Source: Xanthomonas cannabis pv. cannabis
Lineage (GTDB): Bacteria > Pseudomonadota > Gammaproteobacteria > Xanthomonadales > Xanthomonadaceae
DNA: 52,819 nt
NCBI RefSeq assembly: GCF_000802365.1
Contig: NZ_JSZE01000069.1
Location: 1 to 52,819, forward strand
Reading direction: 5' to 3'
The notes beneath the pieces are model-generated. The model worked only from the letters and a program-made list of their open reading frames with translations, was not told the DNA's origin and did no database searches. How positions within the stretch are numbered: position 1 is the first letter of the stretch; every line of letters begins with the position of its first letter. The position numbers and the translations under genes are program-made. Positions 47,119 through 52,819 of this stretch are shown here, piece after piece.

Positions 47119-47757
47119 ATGATCGCGCGCCCCCTCTACGCCTTGCTCGCCACCCTCGCTCTGGGCGCATGCGCCCACACGTCGGCCACCCCAGCCGCGG
47201 CAACCGTCACGGAGACATCTGCCATGCGTTCCTCATCCGAATCCGCAGTCACTCCCGCTGGCAGTGAACCCAGTGGGCCAATACGAACGGCAGAGGATGC
47301 GCTCACCCGCATGCTTGCATTGATTCAAGCTATTGATGGACTGGACGATCTGACACCTGACTACCTGCAGTCCAAAATGGGGGTTCCGGTGACGCGTGCG
47401 GCAGCTGATCCCAAGCGTTATGGCGCCAGTGCTCCGCTTACCAGTGAGTGGGGTTACAGCTTTGGCATGGACCAGACGCCTACTGCGGGGCGTTGGTTCG
47501 AGTTCACTTTTATTCCGGCGCAAGCGGGTGCTTCCCCGTCCATGGCGGAGATCTGCGGGATCGATTTCGATACGTTTACCAAGAAGCTGGAAAACGCCGG
47601 GTTTGTACGTCAACGCAACATGGTGGAAGACGGGCGATGGATGAGTGACTTCTTCAGCCGGCCAGGCATGCGCGTGGAGGTGTTTCCACGAGGTGAGGCT
47701 GATGCACCGCAGGAGCGGGTGGAGCACCACTGTGTTGAATGGATCTACATTCGTTAA
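47119..47757 (+). CDS. Lipoprotein 1, putative immunity protein for effector 1
   Basis: 212 residues. Lipoprotein signal MIARPLYALLATLALGAC with lipobox LGAC (Cys18), then a Thr/Ala-rich linker and a globular domain with WFEFTFIP, EICGIDFDTF and the conserved block VEDGRWMSDFFSRPGMRVEV. Export with lipidation places it in the periplasm, where immunity proteins of the Xanthomonas type IV bacterium-killing system protect against self-delivered toxins. The ATG at 47119 has only a weak ribosome site. The effector ATG follows 14 bases after the stop, so the two are one unit. The domain family itself is unknown to me. Confidence 0.85.
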   Translation: MIARPLYALLATLALGACAHTSATPAAATVTETSAMRSSSESAVTPAGSEPSGPIRTAEDALTRMLALIQAIDGLDDLTPDYLQSKMGVPVTRAAADPKRYGASAPLTSEWGYSFGMDQTPTAGRWFEFTFIPAQAGASPSMAEICGIDFDTFTKKLENAGFVRQRNMVEDGRWMSDFFSRPGMRVEVFPRGEADAPQERVEHHCVEWIYIR

Positions 47758-47771
47758 TCCAAGGAACGGTC

Positions 47772-49250
47772 ATGCCTTTGAGTCCACAGGCGCAAGCCAT
47801 TGTTGATGACTTCGGCCGCCAGCCAGGTGTCACCCCGGAACATGTCACCAATCTGCAGGGTGTGCTAGCCGCATCGCCCGTTTTGCTTGACCAATTCAAT
47901 GATGCGGTTGCCAAGCAGCGCGTACTCAGTCTAAAGCCGCTGACTGATCCGAATGCAGGCGGAACGTTCACGCCAGGTGAGCATTCCATCCGGCTACCGC
48001 TGTCCAGGCTTTCCAATGGGCCTGGCGGAAAGTTGCTTGATTCCGGTGACATGACGTTTGTGCTGGGGCATGAACTACAGCACGCCATGTACAGCCCAAC
48101 CGCAGCTGCTTCCCGTAAGGCGTTCGAAACCGCGGCGGTGCAGATAGCCAAGACCACGCACGATTATTCGGACGCAGCGGAGAAGGTTTTATCAAGCAAC
48201 CGTGTAGATGAAGCAAGCGCAGAAATTGCAGGCTGGAATGCAACCGTCAGCAGGGTAAAGCAAGCGAAGCCGGATGCCTCCCTGGAAGATATCTTTCGGG
48301 AAGCACCCGGCCGTATGCACGACTTCATTGATCGAACCGGCGGAATGCCGCAATTCAATTACGCGCTCAAGTCCAACCTTACCTTGAACGCAGATATGAC
48401 GATGCCCGTCACTCCTGCCAACGTTGAGGCGATGGGTGCAAACTTCTTCGACAAGGATGCCAAGGGCACTCGCATCGGCCATACGGGTCAGTCCGACTAC
48501 GCCAATCACTACGGCCCGTGGGTAGTTGGAACAGCTGCCATCTACGAGCGCCACTACAACAAGCAAAAGCCCGGAGAGCCAGAACAGCCGATGATTCTGG
48601 ATATGCGACGTCTGGGATTGAAAGAAGAAATACTCGAGCGCAATGGTATTGACCTGGGCAGCAATACGCGCCCGATGCCTTACCTGGATAGCAGCACCCA
48701 GCCCCCGACGCCGGGCTTGTTCCAGCACAGCAAGAACACGCATCTGCATGTCTCGCCGATCTCTGCACAAGAGCTGGAGCAGGAGCTCCGTGCGCGTGAA
48801 TCCCCATCGCAAGGAACGTCACTTCACCTTCTTCCGTCAGATCCAGGCCATGCGGATCACGCGCTATACCAGCAGATCAGAGGCGGGGTGCAAAAGCTCG
48901 ATAGCGCACATGGCAGGCAGTGGGATGCATCGAGCGAGCGCATGACCGCCAGCCTGCTTGCGCTGGCAAAAGAGGAAGGGTTGTCGCGGGTGGATCATGT
49001 GGTGCTCAACAACCCAACGGCTCAGCTGGCGGGCGGGGAGAAGGTCTTCATCGTTCAGGGCGCCCTCAACGACCCGGCTCACCAGCGTGCCCATATGTCG
49101 ACCATGGACGCCGTGCAGACACCAGAGACCCAGTCGTTCGATCGCCTGCAGGCAATCAACCAGACTCAGGCTCAGGCGCGCGAACAGCAGCAGGCGCTGG
49201 AGCAGTCCCAGCAAGCCGTTACCCAGGCCGGTCCGTCGATGACGCGTTGA
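47772..49250 (+). CDS. XVIPCD-type T4SS effector 1 with zincin (HELQH) domain
   Basis: 492 residues. The toxin half has the zinc-protease motif HELQH at 100-104 (VLGHELQHAMYSP), and a possible third ligand in RVDEASAEIAGW (Glu147 or Glu151). A middle region (about 230-300) is shared with effector 2 (HTGQSDYANHYGPWVVGTAA). The C-terminal 120 residues are a typical XVIPCD: HADHALYQQI, EEGLSRVDHVVLNNP, GEKVFIVQGALNDPAHQRAH, TQSFDRLQAINQ and a Gln-rich tail, the signal that recruits cargo to VirD4. The ATG at 47772 follows AAGGA at good spacing. It probably kills neighbours by cutting a periplasmic target; protease substrate unknown. The T4SS itself is not in the window. Confidence 0.88.
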   Translation: MPLSPQAQAIVDDFGRQPGVTPEHVTNLQGVLAASPVLLDQFNDAVAKQRVLSLKPLTDPNAGGTFTPGEHSIRLPLSRLSNGPGGKLLDSGDMTFVLGHELQHAMYSPTAAASRKAFETAAVQIAKTTHDYSDAAEKVLSSNRVDEASAEIAGWNATVSRVKQAKPDASLEDIFREAPGRMHDFIDRTGGMPQFNYALKSNLTLNADMTMPVTPANVEAMGANFFDKDAKGTRIGHTGQSDYANHYGPWVVGTAAIYERHYNKQKPGEPEQPMILDMRRLGLKEEILERNGIDLGSNTRPMPYLDSSTQPPTPGLFQHSKNTHLHVSPISAQELEQELRARESPSQGTSLHLLPSDPGHADHALYQQIRGGVQKLDSAHGRQWDASSERMTASLLALAKEEGLSRVDHVVLNNPTAQLAGGEKVFIVQGALNDPAHQRAHMSTMDAVQTPETQSFDRLQAINQTQAQAREQQQALEQSQQAVTQAGPSMTR

Positions 49251-49287
49251 GGTTCAACAAAGCGGGGTGAAGCCCACACGCCAAGCG

Positions 49288-49488
49288 CGCCAATCCGCCG
49301 TCAGCTACCTCATTGCCGCGGGCGCCGGCGACCAGCACGTGCCCCATGTCCGCCTCAGCGGCCTATGGCTGGAACAACTGGGCTTCGCCATCGGCACCAA
49401 GCTGCGCATCACCGCCAGCGCGGGGCAGCTGCTGATGATGTGTTGCCGCCGGCGGAGGCGCCGGCCAGGGCGCGTAGCGTGCGGCGAT
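49288..49488 (+). pseudogene. Degenerate SymE-like remnant
   Basis: Matches the 3' half of the SymE gene (HVRLSGLWLEQLGFAIGTK is intact at about 49345-49400). Near 49431 GCAGCTGCTGATGATGTG replaces GCAGTTGTTGATGGAGGTG, shifting the frame so the EVLPP tail is lost. The N-terminal half is absent. It belongs to the duplicated block 46869-47118 / 49329-49576 that carried lipoprotein 2 to this position. Confidence 0.75.
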
Positions 49489-49576
49489 GATGCGGCGGTT
49501 GCCAGAAGCCCTGCGATTGACCTCGGTGCCGGATGCCACTAGCGTCGCAGCCACACCAGCGCACAACGGACGCTTC

Positions 49577-50248
49577 ATGATCGCGCGCCCCCTCTACGCC
49601 TTGCTCGCCATCCTGGCTCTGGGAGCTTGCGCCCACGCGGCCGGCGGCGCAGCTCCGGCAACCGTCACGGAGACATCCGCCCTGAGTTCATCCAGCCCTG
49701 CCACTGTGCCGCCTGACAAGCCCACTGCGGAGAATTTGCTTGGACAGCTGCTTGCCTTGATCGAGGGCAGCCAGACCATCTACGACTTCACTCCCGAGCG
49801 TCTGAATTCGGCGATGGGGCAGGTGGTTCAGTTCGTGAAAGACGATGAACGCCGATACCGCGCCTTTGGCCGGCTCACCAAAGAGTGGAGTTACGGCTTT
49901 GGTGTCGATGAAACCAAGCTCGATGGACGCTGGTTCGAATTCCGTTTTGATCGCAATGTGGCTGGCGCATCGCCCCCGATGACCGAGATCTGCGGCCTGG
50001 ACTTCGACCGCTTTACCCAGCAGCTGGAAAGAATGGGATTCACGCGCGAGCGCAACATCGTCGAGGACGGTCGCTGGATGAGTGATTTCTTTAGCCGCCC
50101 AGGGATGCGTGTAGAGGTCTTCCCACGAGGCGAGGCTGCGGAACCGCAAGAGTTGGTGGCGCACAAATGCGTCGAGTGGGTCTACATCCGAAGGGAGGTG
50201 TTGCCGCCGGTGGAGATGCCGGCCAAGGTGCGCAGCGTGCGGCGATGA
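49577..50248 (+). CDS. Lipoprotein 2, putative immunity protein, with fused SymE-derived tail
   Basis: 223 residues. Lipoprotein signal MIARPLYALLAILALGAC with Cys18; domain similar to lipoproteins 1 and 3 (WFEFRFDRN, EICGLDFDRF, VEDGRWMSDFFSRPGMRVEV). After the usual end VEWVYIR there is no stop: the frame runs on into REVLPPVEMPAKVRSVRR, the out-of-place SymE C-terminus. It has no effector directly after it, only lipoprotein 3. It may be an orphan immunity protein that widens protection. Confidence 0.82.
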   Translation: MIARPLYALLAILALGACAHAAGGAAPATVTETSALSSSSPATVPPDKPTAENLLGQLLALIEGSQTIYDFTPERLNSAMGQVVQFVKDDERRYRAFGRLTKEWSYGFGVDETKLDGRWFEFRFDRNVAGASPPMTEICGLDFDRFTQQLERMGFTRERNIVEDGRWMSDFFSRPGMRVEVFPRGEAAEPQELVAHKCVEWVYIRREVLPPVEMPAKVRSVRR

Positions 50249-50328
50249 GGGTGCCAGAGACCTTGCGATTGACGTCGGTGCCCGATGCCACTAGCGTCGC
50301 AGCCACACCAGCGCACAACGGACGCTTC

Positions 50329-50958
50329 ATGATCGCGCGCCCCCTCTACGCCTTGCTCGCCATCTTCGCCCTGGGCGCATGCGCCCACACAGCAGCCACC
50401 CCAGCCCCGGCAACCGTCACGGAGACATCTGCCATGAGTTCCTCAGCCGATCGCGTACCTGCAGATCCTTCCAAAGGTGGACCACGTACCGCGCAGGAAG
50501 CATTGGAGCGGGTACTGGAGCTGATTCGCACAAGCACCAGTATTGAATCGTTCACTGCCGACCATGTGTCTCGAGCAATGGGCCAGTCGGTACAGCATCG
50601 CGATGATGGTTCCGGGCGGTTCGGTGCCAGCGGAGTGCTGACCCGAAACTGGAACTACGGGTTTGGTGTCAACAAAACCGAAGTAAAGGGAGCATGGTTC
50701 GAGTTCCTGTTCCTGCCTAATCCGCCAGAAGCGTCTCCGACTATGTCGGATATCTGCCAGATCGACTTCGAGGCATTTGCGGCGCACCTCGAGAAAATGG
50801 GTTTTTCGCGGCAGCGCAATCTTGTCGAAGATGGGCGATGGATGAGCGATATTTTTCAACGCCCAGGGATGCGCGTGGAGCTCTTCCCGCGTGGCGAGGC
50901 TGACGAACCTTTGGCGCGCACCACTCATCAGTGCATAGAGTGGGTTCAAATTCGCTAG
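50329..50958 (+). CDS. Lipoprotein 3, putative immunity protein for effector 2
   Basis: 209 residues. Signal MIARPLYALLAIFALGAC, then the same fold as lipoproteins 1-2 with WFEFLFLPN, DICQIDFEAF and VEDGRWMSDIFQRPGMRVEL, ending IEWVQIR. The stop is 14 bases before the effector 2 ATG, with AAGGAG in between, exactly the spacing seen for pair 1. This mirrored layout supports an immunity-effector reading. Confidence 0.85.
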   Translation: MIARPLYALLAIFALGACAHTAATPAPATVTETSAMSSSADRVPADPSKGGPRTAQEALERVLELIRTSTSIESFTADHVSRAMGQSVQHRDDGSGRFGASGVLTRNWNYGFGVNKTEVKGAWFEFLFLPNPPEASPTMSDICQIDFEAFAAHLEKMGFSRQRNLVEDGRWMSDIFQRPGMRVELFPRGEADEPLARTTHQCIEWVQIR

Positions 50959-50972
50959 TCCAAGGAGCGGAC

Positions 50973-52440
50973 ATGTTGAGTCAAGAAGCAAGTGCAGTGG
51001 TGGCGTCATTTGGTCAGCAACCAGGTGTCACACGTGAGCATCTGGACAACTTCAACCGGGTCCTGAACGATTCGCCCGAGTTGACCCGCCAGATCAACGA
51101 GGCGGTGCAAAAAAAAGGTGCTGAAAGGCTTCGCGCCGTTAAACGATCCGCATGCGGGAGGCACCTATGATCCACGCGATCAGAAAATTCATCTGCCGCT
51201 TGCAGCGCTGGTGAATGATGCCAACGGCAAGCATGCAGCAGCAGGCGATTTGACCTTCGTCATGGGACATGAAATTCAGCATAGCCTTTACAGCCCCACT
51301 GCTGCGCTTGCGCGGGAACAGTTCAAAACAGAGGCAATAAAAATTGCCCGTAGCACGCATGATTACACTGCTGCTGGCGAGAAGGTGCTGGCCAGTAATC
51401 GTACGGACGAAGCAACGGCCGAAATAGCCGGATGGAACGCTATCGTGAGCGCGGTCAAGAGTCGTAATCCTAATCCTACGCTTGAAGATGTGTACCTGTT
51501 TGCGGATGGTCGGGCCAGAGATTTCGTCACGCGCAGCGGTTATCCAAGCGTCTATACGCCCAAGGCAAACCTGACGTTCAATAGCGACCTGACGTTGTCG
51601 CCCACGGCGGATAATGTCGAGGCAATGGGAGCGAATTACTTCGACAAGTCGGTCAAGGACACCCGTATCGGTCATGCGGGCCAGTCCGACTACGTCAACC
51701 ATTACGGTCCTTGGGTGGTCGGCACAGCCGCCATCTACGAGCGACACTACAACAAGTCAAAGCCCGGCGAGCCGGAGCAGCCAATGATCCTGGACATGCA
51801 ACGCCTGGGATTCAATGAAGAAATTTTGGAGCACAACGGCATTGACCTGGGCAGCGACACCCGTCCCATGCCATACCTGGACAGTAGTAAGCAGCCGCCA
51901 ACCCCTGGGCTCTTCCAGCACAGCAAGGACACTCACCTGCACGTCTCGCCGATTTCTGCTCAGGCGCTGGAGCAGGAGCTGCGAGAGCGCGACCCACAAT
52001 CGCCACGGTCCCCGGCGCAGACGCCTTCACAGCCAGGCCACCCAGACCACGCGCTTTACCAGCAGATCAAGGGTGGCGTGACGCAGCTAGACGCCCTGCA
52101 TGGCAGGGAGTGGGATGCATCAAGCCAGCGCATGACCGCCAGCCTGCTTGCGCTGGCAAAAGAGGAAGGATTGTCGCGGGTGGACCATGTGGTGCTCAAT
52201 AACCCAACACCGCAGCTAGCCGCCGGCGAAAAGGTCTTCGTCGTCCAGGGCGCCCTCAACGATCCGGCACACCAGCGCGCACACATGCCGACCGTGGACG
52301 CCGTGCAGACACCAGAGACCCAGTCGTTCGATCGCCTGCAGGCAATCAACCAGACTCAGGCCCAGGCGCGCGAACAGCAGCAGGCGCTGGAGCAGCCCCA
52401 GCAAGCCGTCAGCCAGGCTGGTCCGTCGATGACGCGCTGA
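50973..52440 (+). pseudogene. XVIPCD-type T4SS effector 2 with zincin (HEIQH) domain, interrupted at an A8 tract
   Basis: ATG at 50973 begins MLSQEASAVVASFGQQPG, like the N-terminus of effector 1. At 51109-51116 an A8 run throws the frame into a 65-residue dead end (stop at 51168-51170). Removing one A would join it to the frame ...KKVLKGFAPLNDPHAGGT and give about 488 residues, close to the 492 of effector 1. The downstream part is intact: HEIQH zinc motif (VMGHEIQHSLYSP), the GQSDYVNHYGPWVVGTAA block and a full XVIPCD with Gln-rich tail. Either a recent pseudogene, a phase-variable/slippage site, or a homopolymer sequencing error. Confidence 0.85.
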
Positions 52441-52467
52441 GTGTTTCGCAACGAGATAACGGGGGCC

Positions 52468-52480
52468 AAATAACGGTTCC
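52468..52480 (+). repeat. 13-bp fragment of the ~75-bp flanking repeat
   Basis: AAATAACGGTTCC, identical to the outer end of the right copy (44965-44977) and complementary to 41856-41868. Confidence 0.6.
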
Positions 52481-52617
52481 CAAATAGGACAATAAGGGAG
52501 AGGCGTTGGCCGGACTGCTGCAGCGCTGGCAATCCATCGCTTTCTCCCGCGCGGTTGAGGTCGTGCGCTGCATCTAGGGACAACGCGAGACCGCTGCCCC
52601 CATCCGCCCTCCGGGCA

Positions 52618-52641
52618 CCTTCCCCCGCAAGCGGGGGAAGG
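52618..52641. repeat. Palindromic intergenic repeat / hairpin after effector 2
   Basis: CCTTCCCCCGC and its exact complement around AA. It could also terminate effector 2 transcription. I see no gene between 52441 and the window end. Confidence 0.65.
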
Positions 52642-52673
52642 AGAAACGCTCGCGGGAAAAAGGGGGAACCCGC

Positions 52674-52752
52674 AAATGACGGTTCCAGCTTCAAGTCCAC
52701 GGCAGCCTAGCCGTCGCTAAACCATCGCGTCCATGCCTGCGCGCGTGGCGGC
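52674..52752 (+). repeat. ~75-bp flanking repeat, third copy
   Basis: AAATGACGGTTCCAGCTTC, then CAGCCTAGCCGTCGCTAAACC to CGCGTGGCGGC, in the same orientation and of the same family as 44964-45040. Confidence 0.7.
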
Positions 52753-52780
52753 ATAGATCGGCAGCGATGCTGGTAGTGGA

Positions 52781-52813
52781 ACGACAACGGCCGCAGTACG
52801 CAGCCGTTGTCGT
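52781..52813. terminator. Hairpin near the right edge
   Basis: ACGACAACGGC and GCCGTTGTCGT, 11 bp perfect, loop 11. Purpose unclear without the sequence to the right. Confidence 0.45.
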
Positions 52814-52819
52814 TAGATC

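Noticed and set aside
51105-51120. Programmed -1 ribosomal frameshift at A8
   Set aside because: A -1 shift leads to a stop within a few codons; only a +1 (or -2) change, or loss of one A, joins the effector frames.
41791-52752. Integron cassette array based on the ~75-bp repeats
   Set aside because: Copies are in opposite orientations around one gene, no integrase is seen, and the attC-like paired core sites are not evident.
52781-52813. tRNA gene at the right edge
   Set aside because: One long perfect hairpin; no cloverleaf arms, no TTCGA loop or CCA end.

Overview
The window looks like a GC-rich gammaproteobacterial chromosome of the Xanthomonas type. The evidence is the run of very similar chemoreceptor genes, a TonB-dependent receptor of the large Xanthomonas class, Xanthomonas-style palindromic intergenic repeats, and two C-terminal XVIPCD-like domains (the signal for the bacterium-killing type IV secretion system of Xanthomonadaceae). 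No database search was possible; all identities come from reading the translations and DNA.

Region 1 (1-37825, all genes on the minus strand) is a chemotaxis/motility locus. It holds ten methyl-accepting chemotaxis proteins (MCPs): the first runs off the left edge and the eighth is broken by a one-base deletion. Also present are a CheW, a YcgR-type PilZ flagellar brake, a small exported protein, and an exported protein that looks like an MCP ligand-binding four-helix domain with no signalling module. At the right end is a compact array/motor operon, motC-motD-parC-parP followed by STAS-cheY-cheA. Thirteen minus-strand promoters share a sigma-28 (FliA) pattern, T(A/C)AA, 14-16 bases, then GCCG(A/T)TA. 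They lie before most MCPs, cheW, ycgR, STAS-cheY-cheA and motC, and also before the two unassigned exported proteins, which ties those to the flagellar regulon. A block at 4624-5790 carries about 432-bp tandem repeats made of alternating inverted palindromic elements.

Region 2 (37826-41770) has a long noncoding stretch and a plus-strand TonB-dependent receptor.

Region 3 (41771-45910) is an accessory island: an AT-richer SMC/Rad50-like ATPase gene with a CxxC hook and an extra C-terminal domain, enclosed by an inverted pair of about 75-bp repeats, followed by a zinc-ribbon protein with a HEPN-like N-terminus. A further copy of the repeat lies at 52674-52752.

Region 4 (45910-52819) starts with a C4-antisense-RNA-like structured element, a small protein and a SymE-like protein. 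It continues with a duplicated toxin-immunity array: lipoprotein 1, XVIPCD zincin effector 1, SymE remnant, lipoprotein 2, lipoprotein 3, XVIPCD zincin effector 2. Effector 2 is interrupted at an A8 tract. The lipoproteins are best read as periplasmic immunity proteins for effectors delivered into rival cells.

The most interesting items are the zincin XVIPCD effector array with its A8 switch point, the repeat-bracketed hook ATPase, the solitary receptor-like sensor domain, and the EMDADPAF repeats in the ParP-like protein.
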